64,000 nucleotides of DNA. It comes from Chlorophyllum brunneum (Eukaryota > Basidiomycota > Agaricomycetes > Agaricales > Agaricaceae). The stretch lies in the NCBI GenBank assembly GCA_963576785.1, contig OY756144.1, positions 2,666,001 through 2,730,000 of the forward strand, given 5' to 3'. Made by a program: the position numbers and the translations under genes. The notes beneath the pieces were generated by a model, which saw nothing but the letters and a program-made list of their open reading frames with translations, did no database searches and was not told where the DNA came from. This document shows positions 21,383 through 30,883 of this stretch, one piece after another (within the stretch, counting starts at the first letter, position 1; each line of letters opens with the position of its first letter).

Positions 21383-22323
21383 ATCGCTCCTTGACTTGTT
21401 ACCACTACCACCACTTCTTCCACTTCCTTTCCCCATCGCACTATTCGTCTCCTGGGCTCTCTCTCATGGGCCTGGGTCTTTTCTGAGCCTTCACTGGCTG
21501 TAGGGGGGTGGTCCATGTGGCAATGTTACTTGGTTGATGGGCGGCGCACCCTTGGTAAAGGCGATTAAAGGTGGGTATATCCCCACCGTTCATCTGACTG
21601 ATGCCTATATGCACAGATGGACAGGGCGGCCCCTTGGTAAAGGGCCTTAAAGGCTGGAGTACTGGCCACCTTGCTCGCTTGCGCTTGCTGGGTCACCAGT
21701 GGTGGCGGCCCTTCTATCAATCCAATGGAGTTGCAGTCCTATACAGGGTTTGCATGGCGGTTTTAACCCCTGCTGCAGCTCAAGTCTGGCTAGCATCTCG
21801 AGGCTGGGTTATCCTGGCTAATGACAGATGTCCGGGCCTACCCCTAATCGTGCTTGCATGTCAGTGGGGAGCGTGCTGAAAAAAGCTGCCCTGTCACACC
21901 CAAAAGGGACTGAAAGGATAAGGGACGGTAACAGGGGGTATGGAGGTGAAAACAAGCCGACCGAAAGGACAGGCCACCCCCCACCAGTGTTGCCATGCCT
22001 TCGGGAACCCCTCTGGGGGTAGTGCCTGGTTGTTAGTAGGGATATGCCAAACTCCAGGACACCAGGCGGGTGCAGGTCAATGTGGGGAAACTCAGGTTGA
22101 TTGGCGCTCGTTCTGTGGACTGCTTAGTAACCCGTTCCACGGGTTGCTTATGTGATCTAATGTGAACACCACCCTGGTAGCGCTCCCTACGAGACGGAGA
22201 TCCCTGCCAATATTAGCACACGGATCCGCGCCCAAAGACAAGTCACCTCCTCTGGGGGTAGGGCATAGCGAAAGCGGCTGCGGGGGAACAGGAAGCTAGT
22301 CCAGGGGTCGCGCCTTGGAGGTA
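21383..22323 (+). repeat. Leader modules delta and epsilon, inverted 5' segment of element Z
   Basis: Delta at 21383-21872, hinge gtgctgaaaaaagctgcc at 21873-21890, epsilon at 21891-22323. The same order is seen at 58906-59905 (plus) and 43027-42048 (minus). Here it faces opposite to the LINE-A part of Z. The delta edge (atcgctccttgacttg) abuts LINE-A EN sequence at 21382, and the epsilon edge ends at ggaggta, which also belongs to the target. No credible protein is seen in it. Confidence 0.75.
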
Positions 22324-25284
22324 CGTTGGCTGCAGAAGTTTGTTCTTACTGTCCTTGAGAGCAAGGAAGTTTGAACTGCGATAGGAGGAGTCCTGGAAGG
22401 TAACCTTCCAGGCCTTCTGAACGGTTGCCACATTTATCTTATGTAGCGAGTCAATAGACATTGCTGGACAACATCCAGCAGCAACTCGAAGGTCGGTGGC
22501 AAATAAATGCACATCCTAATGTATGGACCATTTTGCCAAAGACGGAACAGACCAGAAAGTGAGGGAGCGGTCAGGACAATTCCTGAACCACTCCAACAAG
22601 AGATGACACACAGCCAGGGAGTGTCCCTGGCCAGAGTGCACGGACGGGTCAAGAGCTCGCTTGGTGGAACCAATCGAGTCCGTGAAGACCGCAATGTGTA
22701 CAGCTTCAGAGACTGCCGCAGCAGTTCCCAAGGCCATACGAATGGCGAAAAGTTCAGCATCTGGGGCTATAACCTTGCCAGCTGGGTGATGCACTGCACG
22801 AAGCAAGTGTGTCCCCCTATAAACATGGGCAGCAGAAACTGCCTGGAAGTCTCCAACCAGTGGCAGACTTGCGTCCGTCACTGCGTAGACAACCTGTCTG
22901 TCCTCACGATACCTACGAAGGGTATCATTGAGCAAATCCACCTGACGACCCACAGGGTTTCCCCCAAGCGAGGCGTCATACATTTTATAAGTCACCTGGG
23001 CCATGAAGCAGTCCAGGAGATGAGAACCTGGCGACGCCTCGAGCGCAAACGGCTCGAATGTCTCCGTCAAGTCTGGCAAACAGGAGTTTGCCTCTGTGAC
23101 TGGCCCCTTGACCTTACCTGCCTGGGCGGGGGTCATGAGAGCAATCGATCTGGGGTGCGGAACACAACTCCCTATATACTGATGCCCCATAACGGAGTGA
23201 ACAGGGTGATTCTCAGAAAGTGTAGCAACCCTGTGGACGGCACGGGTAGCCAGCTTCTTGAGATGAAGGTGGATGGGGATGAGGCCAGCCAAGGCTTCAG
23301 CTCCTCCAGTAGGGCTGGTGCGAAATGCACCATAAACATGGGTAGCAGACACTGCCTGGAAGTCCCCAACCAGTGGCAGACTTGCGTCTGTTGCTGTGTA
23401 GACAACCTGTCTATCCTCACGATACCCACGAAGGGTATTGTTGAGCAAATCCACCTGATGACCTGCAGGGTTTCCACCGAGCGAGGCATCATATGTCTTA
23501 TAAGTCACCTGGGCCTTGTAGCAGTCCAGGAGACAAGAACCTGGCAATGCTTCAAGTGCAAACGGCTCGAACATCTCTGTTAAGTCTGGCAAACGAGAGT
23601 TTGCCTCTGTGACTGGCCCCTTGACCTTGACCGCCTGAGCGGGGGTCATGAGAGCGATTGATCTGGGGTGTGGAACACACCCCCCAATGTACTGATGCCC
23701 CATAACAGAGTGGACAGGGTGATCCTCAGAGAGTGTGGCAACCCTGTGGATGGCATGGGTAGCCAACTTCTTGAGATGAAGATGGATGGGGATGAGGCCA
23801 GCCAAGGCCTCAGCCCCTCCAGTAGGGCTGGTGCGGAATGCACCAGTGATCCACAATGCAGCCTTTTGCTGCATAGTGTTGAGTTGTTTCAGAAGGGCCT
23901 TGTTGTGGGCACCTTCATAAAACCAGAGTCGAAACCCATACGTAGTGATAGGAACTATGCACAAGCAATAAAGAGTCCTCTTCTGAGCAGGAAGAAGGCC
24001 TCGCGAAGAGTTACCAAGCATGCCCATGGCCTTAACCGTGGACAGAGACTTGGTAGTGTAATGTCAAACATGCTCTTTAAACGTAAGAGCCCGATCGAAG
24101 AAAAAACCCAAGTACCTCCAGTAGGTCTTAGGGTGTAACGGAGCATCACCGGTATGGGGGGCATACCCCAAATCTAGCGGTGGGTTGTCATCTCCCCGTT
24201 TACGGGAGAAATGAAACACTTCAGACTTGTCATGCTCAACGGCAAGCCCAAACAAAGTAGTCAAGCAATATATAATCTGGTATGCCTGCTTGAGGCACAC
24301 CAAATTAGGTTCCCAAGTTTTTGCTTGGGCAATGGCCAGGCCATCATCAACATATGAGAGCAAGGTACTCCCAAGGGCGATTGCCTCCCTATCATAAAGC
24401 TTCATGAAGGGGGCAAGATAGAGGCCGGAGAGGACAGGAGAGAGTAAAGAGCCCTGACCGACCCCAACATCCGCCTGCCTGAGATCAGACTTGTGGTCCC
24501 CCCACGCGTACTGCGTAGAGCAGCCAACTAAGTAAGAGGCAAAGAATCTCCCCACACAGGGGTCGAAACCTTGCTTCTGCAGAATAGCCAACAACATATT
24601 GTGGTTGAGCGAAGGAAAGAACTAAGCAATGTCAAAAGCGACAACACTTGTCTTGAGGCCCTTGGCCCACCCCGCACAAACAATGTGGGTTAGGAGTATC
24701 CCAGCATCATCAGTGGACCTCTGATGGATGTCACCAAGCTGATTTGGATGGAAACCTCTATGTTTGACAGAGTCAAACTGGAGGCAATTCAAGATCATCT
24801 TCTCAATGAGCTTACCGAAGGTGTTCAGGAGCACAATAGGCCTGAATGCCTTGGGCGTTGAATAGGACAGCTTGCCCGGCTTTGGTATGATGACCGACAA
24901 ACTCTCCTTGAAATGGGACGGCCAATGACCCACATACATACAGGCATTAGCTATCCCGATGAATAACCGGAGGACATCAGGGTCCTCGGTGATCTCTTTG
25001 AGGTGGGTCCACGTTATGTGGTCCGGCCCTGGGGCAGACACACCTGAGTATGCGCTCAGGGCATCCATCAGCTCTAAGGCTGAAAAATGGACCCACTCCC
25101 TAGCCGGAAGGCTTGGCAGCAGATCAAGGACAGAAATATCCACAGCTTGGCCAGAAGCTGAGTTGTAGGTATTGTGGAGTGCGTCCCAGAGATCCGGAAG
25201 CACATGACATGGCTCTCCATTGTACTGGATGGCCTTGCAGGGTGGAAGCTTCCGCTTTTGGACCCATTCCATAAGGTCCCACAG
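22317..25284 (-). pseudogene. LINE-A ORF2 of element Y (RT and RNase H) with internal duplication
   Basis: Starts at the EN-RT linker (LWDLMEWVQKRKLPPCKAIQ), directly after leader gamma, so EN is absent. RT: IIPKPGKLSYSTPKAF, VGQGSLLSPVLSG, YVDDGLAIAQ. A stop (CAG-to-TAG near 24623) and the junction near 24065 break the frame. A 503-codon frame (24027-22516) contains two consecutive copies of the region from GAFRTSPTGG to the RNase H start. RNase H then ends near the sequence NKLLQPTYL, where element Z is inserted. Confidence 0.82.
22819..23846 (-). repeat. In-frame tandem duplication of about 515 bp in ORF2 of element Y
   Basis: Unit 1 (23846-23332) and unit 2 (23331-22819) both run from GAFRTSPTGG to SA(T/A)HVY. 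The joint at 23331 reads THVYGAFRTSP and keeps frame. The units differ at several codons (LSEDH/LSENH, SCLLDCYKA/SHLLDCFMA), more than a fresh duplication would show. Confidence 0.8.
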
Positions 25285-25440
25285 CCTGTCTACGGAGCCC
25301 CTTGAGGGGTCTCTTACCACCAGCCTTAGCCAATGGCAATGTGGAATCAACCCGAGCTGGAACCTGGCTATTTTTCCTGTACCAGGCCAACCGATGTAGG
25401 ATTTAGTCCTCTCGAGCCAGGTGAGCATTCTCTGATAACC
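25285..25440 (-). repeat. Leader module gamma (slot 3) of element Y
   Basis: Sense order: hinge, ccgccggttatcagagaatg, cacctggctcgagagg, then the shared terminus ggggctccgtagacagg, joined to LINE-A ORF2 at ctgtgggaccttatgg. Homologous to zeta at both ends but only about 155 bp long. No protein-coding capacity recognised. Confidence 0.75.
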
Positions 25441-25458
25441 GGCGGCTTTTTTCAGCAC

Positions 25459-25887
25459 GCCCCGAGTCAGACTGTTATCATGACATTCCCCTTCTTATAA
25501 TGCCCTATCTCCAGCAGTGGCTTAGGTAATCCTCCCAAGTTAGGCCCCAGTATTAGGGCACCACCACCTTTGGCCAATATTGGACTTGGGTGATGCACAC
25601 AGCTGGGTCACACCGTGACAGTATGACATCACTATGTGACTTGCTATGTGGCTGGGTGTGACAACTCCCATGCTAGCCTGTGACAGCACCAAACAATGCC
25701 AAACAGGACCACACAACCTAATCCGGTGTCACCTGGGAATATTGCTAAGCAACCATGCCTCATGCACTGGTACTTCCCACAGTTGAGAATAAATCCCCCC
25801 CCACAGGTTTCGAATCCAGAACCTTCTAGCCAAGCAGCCCGGTAGGAATTAAGCCTACATCCAAACCACTCGACCATTAGGCCAACA
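25459..25887 (-). repeat. Leader module alpha with tRNA-type promoter boxes (slot 1)
   Basis: About 430 bp, nearly the same as 27734-28156. The sense 5' part contains an A-box-like tggtcgagtgg (25876-25866) and a B-box-like gattcgaaacc (25816-25806). Its start abuts the target-site duplication of element Y, so it is the true 5' end of that insertion. It ends in gtgctgaaaaaagccgcc (25458-25441). It looks like a tRNA-derived SINE head. Confidence 0.7.
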
Positions 25888-25899
25888 AGGCTATACATA

Positions 25900-26573
25900 T
25901 TGCAGTCTTTATGGACTCAATCGGTTCTGCCAAGCGAGCTCTTGACCTGTCCATATACTCGGGCCAGGGACATTCCCTGGCTGTTTGTTGTCTCTTGCTG
26001 GAGTGGTTCAGGGATCGTCCTGACCGCTCCCTCACATTCTGGTCTGTTCCGTCATCGGCAAAATGGTCCATTCATCAGGATGTGCATATATTTGCCACCA
26101 ATCTACGGGTTGCCGCTGGACGCCATCCAGCGATGTCTATTGACTCGCTGCATAAACTCAACATAGCAGCTGTTCAGAAGGCCTGGAAAGTCTCTTTCCA
26201 TGCCTCCTCTTACTGTGGTTCAAACTTCCTTGCCCTCAAGGACAGTAAGAACAAACTTCTACAGCCAATATATCTCCATGGGGGTTCTTGGCTTCCTTCT
26301 TTTCCCTTTCAGTCTATTGCGACGAGAGTGAATCGTGCCATCCTCGGGCATGCACCAACCGGTGAGTATCGCTCCCGGTTTCACCCTCTAGAGCCTATTG
26401 GCTGCAAGTGTGGGGCTCCTTTGGAGACTCGCACTCACATCTTGTGCTCTTGTCCCTTGTACAAGAGACATCATGGCCTGCTGGTCTCCCTTGACCAGCT
26501 GGTTAGTTTTCTTAAGCATAATCCTTCTGTGTTTGTGTTTAAGGCCAACACACCACTTGCAGGAGTTGGATAA
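25900..26573 (+). pseudogene. LINE-A ORF2 copy 1, RNase H end and C-terminus
   Basis: Continuation of the ORF2 broken at 4402. Open from the junction to the stop at 26573: FMDSIGSAKRALDLSIYSGQ (RNase H, with FMDS for FTDS), WSVPSSAKWSIHQDVHIFAT, TGEYRSRFHPLEPIGCKCG, THILCSC and ending ANTPLAGVG. Joining 4402 to 25900 restores the family order without loss. Confidence 0.85.
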
Positions 26574-26886
26574 TGCAGTGCGACCCCTGCTAGCTCCCCA
26601 CATCTCTGGCGTATGTAGAAGTTAATTGCAAATTGACACATACTCTCCTTAGGGAGGGGAGGCTAGGGGTCACTTATCATTCTGGTCAAGGATTCATGCA
26701 TCTGTGCATGTTTCCATGACCATTCACCCAGACCACCTGTCAGCGGTCTAGTTTGGCCAGGGGAGAGCCCGTCTTCTGTTACCTACCTATGTAGCCTACA
26801 TGTCACAGTAGTTACAGGTGGACTGCAATCACGCACCACCTTAAACATGATGAATTAAAAAAAAAACAAAAAAAAAAACAAAAAAA
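26574..26886 (+). other. LINE-A copy 1 3' UTR and A tract
   Basis: Conserved LINE-A 3' UTR with decayed CpGs (ggataatgcagtgcgacc) and hairpin agaccacc/agcggtct around 26735, ending ccaccttaaacatgatgaatt and an A tract broken by two C (26857-26886), another sign of age. Confidence 0.85.
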
Positions 26887-27274
26887 GGGGTTAAAACCAC
26901 CATATGAACCCTATACAGGACTACAACTCCATTGGATTAATAGAAGAGCTGCCACCACTGGCAACCTAGCAAGCACAAGTGAGCAAGGTGGCCAGTACTC
27001 CAGCCTTCAAGACCTTTTACCAAGGGGCCACCCCGTTGATCTGTGCATATAGGCATCAGTCAGATGAACAGTAGGGATATGCCCACCTTTAATCACCTTT
27101 ACCAAGGGTGCACTGTCCATCGACCAAGTAACATTGCCACACAGACTGCCCCCCTACAGCCAGCGAAGGCTCAGAAAAGACCCAGGCCCATGAGAGAGAG
27201 CCCAGGCAACGAATAGTATGATGGGGAAAGGAAGTGGAAAAAGTGATAGTGGTGGTAACAAGTTAAGGAGTGAT
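26887..27274 (-). repeat. Leader module delta (slot 1), partial, interrupted by LINE-A copy 1
   Basis: Matches the first 390 bp of delta at 58906. Its sense 5' terminus (atcactccttaacttg) is at 27274, against LINE-B sequence. This means a delta-type composite entered a LINE-B copy, and LINE-A copy 1 then entered the delta module. The remainder would lie upstream of position 1. Confidence 0.75.
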
Positions 27275-27733
27275 GTTCGGGGTGACCCTCGAACCACTCC
27301 ATAAGAGTGTTACAGATGGCAAGTGAATGAGCTTGACCAGAGTGAACGGAGGGATCCACTGCTCTCCTGGCAGAACCAAGAGAGTCAGTAAACAGAACAA
27401 TGGAGTCATAGTTAGAGAGGCTGGTAGCCTTCCCAACTGCAATCCAGATAGCATACAGCTCCACATCAGAAGCTGTCACTCGGCCTGCTGCATGTCTCGT
27501 CTGAAAGACATGCCAGCCTGACCAGTAGATATGGGCAGCAGAAACTGCCTGGAATTCCCCTTGCAGTGGCAGACTCACATCTGTAGCCATAGTGAGAGCC
27601 CGAGGGTTGGCATTAGGATATTCCAAAGTACTGTTCAGATGCCTAATATGCACAGCTCTCTTATCACAAGAATGAGAAGAGTTGTGGAAGGATATCTGGG
27701 CCACAAAGTAGTCCAGAAGACAGTGACCAATCG
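27275..27733 (-). pseudogene. LINE-B RNase H fragment (host of two insertions)
   Basis: Encodes CLLDYFVAQISFHNSSHS, ATDVSLPLQGEFQAVSAAHI, VELYAIWIAVGKA, LFTDSLGSARRAVDPSVHSG and MEWFEGHPE. These are the three acidic RNase H blocks of LINE-B, with DAS changed to DVS in the first. It is bounded by a delta module on its sense 3' side and an alpha module on its sense 5' side. Both are insertions, so this is one of the oldest layers of the window. Confidence 0.8.
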
Positions 27734-28156
27734 GCCTAATGGTCAAGTGGTTTGGGTGTAGGCTTAATTCCTACCAGGCTGCTTGGCTAGAAGATCCTGG
27801 GTTCGAAACCTGTGGGGGGGATTTATTCTCAACTGTGGGAAGTACCAGTGCACGAGGCATGGTTGCTTAGCAATATTCCCGGGTGACACCGGATTAGGTT
27901 GTGTGGTCCTGTTTGGCATTGTTTGGTGCTGTCACAGGCTAGCATGGGAGTTGTCACACCCAGCCACATAGCAAGTCATATAGTGACGTCATACTGTCAC
28001 GGTGTGACCCAGCTATGTGCATCACCCAAGTCCAATATTGGCCAAAGGCAGTGGTGCCCTAATGCTGGGGCCTAACTTGGGAGGATTACCTAAGCCACTG
28101 CTGGAGATAGGGCATTATAAGAAGGGGAATGTCATGATAACAGTCTGACTCGGGGC
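27734..28156 (+). repeat. Leader module alpha with tRNA-type A and B boxes
   Basis: A-box tggtcaagtgg at 27740-27750 fits TGGYNNAGTGG. B-box ggttcgaaacc at 27800-27810 is a perfect GGTTCGANNCC. Their spacing of about 50 bp suits an internal RNA polymerase III promoter. I could not fold a full tRNA cloverleaf, so I call it a tRNA-derived SINE head, not a tRNA gene. The body contains cgtcatactgtcacggtgtg and ends gactcggggcgtactg before the hinge. Confidence 0.72.
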
Positions 28157-28174
28157 GTACTGAAAAAAGCTGCC

Positions 28175-28443
28175 AAGATAGGATACCCCTCCCGGTCTGC
28201 TTTGGCATAGTTCTGGTAGTTAGTAGACATAACCCAATCTCCAGATTGAGGATGCTGACTAAGTTGGCTTAAAATAACCTCAGGACCAATCTGGTAGCAG
28301 TGTCTGCAAGGTATAGATCTCAGACAGTTAAGCATGGGGATCCAGGCCATAAGGCATACCAAACCAGCTGCTGAGGAATGGGAAGCAACTCCGGAGGTAG
28401 CACCTGGGTGAAGTTGTGGGCTGTAGCAGGTGATGTACTGGGG
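28175..28443 (+). repeat. Leader module beta (slot 2)
   Basis: Diverged homologue of epsilon: beta ctggtagttagtagacata against epsilon ctggtcgttagtagggata, and beta gcatggggatcc against epsilon gcatgcggatcc, in the same order. It is flanked on both sides by the hinge. It is missing from element Y, where alpha joins gamma directly. Confidence 0.65.
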
Positions 28444-28462
28444 CATGCTGAAAAAAGCTACC

Positions 28463-28618
28463 AGTTATCAGAGAATGCTCACCTGGCTTGAGAGGACTAA
28501 ATCCTACATTGGTTGGCCTAGTACAGGAAAAATAGCCAGGTTCCAGCTCAAGTTGATTCCACATTGCCATTGGCTAAGGCTGGTAGTAAGAGACCCCTCA
28601 AGGGGCTCCATAGATGGG
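28463..28618 (+). repeat. Leader module gamma (slot 3)
   Basis: Nearly identical to 25285-25440 apart from CpG decay. It ends ggggctccatagatggg, then LINE-B continues at tgtacaactctgctgctg. It shows the same 3' terminus as the other slot-3 modules. Confidence 0.7.
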
Positions 28619-29739
28619 TGTACAACTCTGCTGCTGATTGGCAGTGTTCCTGCGTCTGGCCAATGCCTGCCTTATAGTGGGTTATTGGCCCTGCAGTTTC
28701 AAGGAGTCGCTCTCGGTTATCATCCCAAAACCAGGGAAGCCCTCCTACTCTACTCCCAAGGTGTTCAGGCCTATTGTCCTCCTGAACATGCTTGGTAAGC
28801 TGGCTGAGAAAATACTTTCCAACCACATCCAGTTTGATGCCATTAAATATGACATTTTTCATCCCCATCAACTCGGAGGTATTTGCCAGCATTCCACTGA
28901 GGATGCCGGGTTGTTCCTTACCCACCTGGTTTGTGCTGGGTGGGCTAAAGGTCTCAAGATGAGCATGGTCACTTTTGACATCACTCAGTTCTTTCCCTCT
29001 TTGAACTATGAGATACTCATGGCCATTCTTGCGAAGCAGGAGTTCCCACTTAACATGAGGACCTTCTTTGCTTCGTATCTGGTGGGCCGTTCTACTGTTT
29101 ATACATGGAATGGCTTCTCCTCTGATCCCCGGGGTGCAGATGTGGGCATTGGACAGGGCTCTGCCATGTTCCCAGTCCTCTCTGGCCTCTATATTGCACC
29201 TTTTATGAAGGTTTTCAATCTACAGATTACTTCCCCTGGGAGTACTCTGTTATCATATGTCGACAACGGAACCATTGTTGCCCAGGCTAAGACCTGGGAC
29301 GAGAACTTGGACACCCTCAAGGGGGTGTACATTGTTCTCTTCAACCTCTTCGTAGCATTTGCACTTGTCATGGAGCATGACAAGTCTGAGCTTTTCCACT
29401 TCTCTAGAAAGCCTGGAGACATTAATCCCCCCTTTGACTTGGGCTTTGGTCCATTCACAGGGGACACTCCTCTCTACCCTAAGACCTACTGGAGGTACCT
29501 GGGCTTTTACTTCGATCGTGCCCTGAATTTTCAGGAGCACATTCAACACTACTCTACCAAGGCCCTCTCTACCGTGAAAGCAATGGGGATGCTTGGCAAC
29601 TCTTTCCGCAGTCTGACCCCTAAGCAGAAGCGGCTTCTCTTCAGGTTGTGTGTCATGCCTATTGTGACATATGGCTTCCGGCTGTGGTATTTTGACAAGG
29701 CTCAGTGTAAGGGCCTTCTCAAATCTCTCAATACTATGC
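28619..29739 (+). pseudogene. LINE-B ORF2 RT fragment with inactivated catalytic motif
   Basis: From the EN-RT linker, then a deletion with gtgt microhomology near 28648, then a long open RT frame (from 28638): SFKESLSVIIPKPGKPSYST, FDITQFFPSLNYE, IGQGSAMFPVLSG and LSYVDNGTIVAQ. YVDN replaces YVDD, so this RT would be inactive. Cut at 29739 by a T tract; the phenylalanine run at the frame's end is a translated T tract. Confidence 0.8.
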
Positions 29740-30541
29740 TTTTTTTTTTTTTTTTTTTTAAAAATCAACATGTTTAAGGTGGTGTGCAATCGCAGTCCAC
29801 CTGTATCTACTGTGACATATAGGCTACATAGGTAGGTAAAAGAAGACGGGCTCTCCCCTGGCCAAACTAGACCACCGACAGGCAGTCTGGGTAAACGGTC
29901 GCAGAAACACGCATGGATGTGTGAATCCTAGACCAGATATACAAGCGACCCCTAGCTTCCCCTCCCTAAGGAGAGTATGCATCAATTTGCAATTAACTTC
30001 TACACACATCAGAGATGTGGGAAGCTAGCAGGGGCTGCATTGCGTTATCCAACTCCTGCAAGTGGTGTGTTGGCCTTAAATGCAAATGCAGAAGAATTGC
30101 ATTTAAGAACCCATGTACAGAGCCCCTTAAGGGAATAAAGCTCCTAAAGGCCCAGAAATGGGGGTCTTGAGACGTCGTGTGCCCATAGAATGCCCAGCAT
30201 GTTCCCAAGCTCCCATATTGGTGTCGCATCCAGCCATGTTGCAAGGACTTTGCCCCTCCCTCCTAAGAGGTAAAGTCTTTAGCTTGGGCGAACACTCTGC
30301 TACTAAGAGAGAGCAGTATCCCTGAGGACCGGCCTGCCATTCGCTTGAGGCACTCTTCCTATATGGTGCATGGATGGAATCTCACCACAAGCTGCGCATG
30401 CCGCTACCCCAAAACTAGACCTCTTATGTGGTAACAACTCAAATGGGTACACCCCAATCTTCACAGGGACCCACTGACAGAGGATTTTGACCTCTCGAGC
30501 CAGGCCACTCCTTCTCGGTAACTGGGCGGCTTTTTCCAGTG
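29740..30541 (-). mobile_element. Short composite: zeta leader plus LINE-A 3' end
   Basis: T tract 29740-29759, LINE-A 3' UTR and last codons (to 30109), then zeta in sense 5' direction (30110-30524) and the hinge cactggaaaaagccgcc (30541-30525), where it stops. Zeta joins LINE-A at cttaaatgcaattc near the ORF2 end. It encodes no enzyme. Its 5' limit coincides with the hinge and is followed at once by the T tract of the next composite. Confidence 0.7.
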
Positions 30542-30883
30542 TTTTTTTTTTTTTTTTTTTAAATCAACATATTTAAGATGGTGTGCGATCACAGTCCACC
30601 TGTATCTACTATGACATGTAGGCTGCATAGGTAGGTAAAAGAAGATGGGCTCTCCCCTGGCCGAACTAGACCGCCAACAGGCAGTCTGGGTGAATGGTCA
30701 TGGAAACATGCATGAACGCATGAACAGTTGTGGAAACATGCACGAACGCATGAATCCTAGACCAGATATGCAAAGCGACCCCTAGCCTCCCTAGCCTCCC
30801 CTCCCTAGGGAGAGTATGCATCAATTCGCAATTAACTCCTACACACATCAGAGACATGGGGAGCTAGCAGGGGTCGTACTGCA

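Larger units (their letters stand above)
6086..22323 (-). mobile_element. Element Z: LINE-A with 5' inversion and leader modules, hosting three insertions
   Basis: LINE-A ORF2 pieces on the minus strand at 21382-20739, 14772-14065, 13003-12736 and 6458-6086 form one old copy once the insertions are removed. At its 5' side, 21383-22323 is a delta-epsilon leader in the opposite orientation. The inner joint is the exact delta 5' terminus. The outer joint shares ggaggta (22317-22323) with the target in element Y. This is the pattern of twin-priming 5' inversion. The 3' end must lie in the gap. Confidence 0.65.
4403..25887 (-). mobile_element. Composite element Y: alpha-gamma leader fused to LINE-A, split by nested insertions
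   Basis: Read on the minus strand from 25887: alpha module with tRNA-type promoter boxes (25887-25459), hinge (25458-25441), gamma (25440-25285), LINE-A ORF2 from the EN-RT linker (25284) to RNase H (22317), then the nested block and gap, then the ORF2 C-terminus, 3' UTR and T tract (4403-4424). Its target-site duplication is 4391-4402 and 25888-25899. It lacks ORF1 and EN, so it would have needed enzymes from another LINE. Slot 2 of the leader is absent here. Confidence 0.75.
1..26886 (+). mobile_element. LINE-A copy 1, outermost element, split by nested insertions
   Basis: A LINE-A copy on the plus strand whose pieces are 1-241, 1201-4402 and 25888-26886. It starts in the window with the end of leader module gamma, runs through the ORF1 end, ORF2 and 3' UTR, and ends in an impure A tract (26857-26886). 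A LINE-C 3' end separates its ORF1 and ORF2. A 21.5-kb minus-strand nest interrupts its RNase H region. Both breaks are bounded by target-site duplications. The copy is old: ORF2 has many stops and few CpGs. It lies inside a delta module (26887-27274, minus); the other half of that module would lie left of the window. Confidence 0.85.
27734..29739 (+). mobile_element. Composite element: alpha-beta-gamma leader fused to LINE-B
   Basis: Order: alpha 27734-28156, hinge 28157-28174, beta 28175-28443, hinge 28444-28462, gamma 28463-28618, LINE-B ORF2 from the EN-RT linker. It is cut at 29739 by the T tract of another composite, so its own 3' end is not seen. This is the only copy with a complete three-slot leader of the alpha lineage. 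It is CpG-depleted and inserted in a LINE-B RNase H region. Confidence 0.75.

Noticed and set aside
21383..22323. Protein-coding frames in the leader modules (for example 21601-21879 and 42189-42650)
   Set aside because: The frames are short, not conserved between module copies and show no recognisable domain; I treat the modules as non-coding, apart from the possible zeta fusion frames.
22507..23583. 358-codon open frame on the plus strand
   Set aside because: It is the antisense of LINE-A RNase H; it follows LINE-A conservation and the tandem duplication, with no independent domain.
27734..27815. Functional tRNA gene
   Set aside because: The A and B boxes fit, but I could not pair a full acceptor and anticodon arm, and the block is repeated within a transposable composite. 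A SINE head is the better call.
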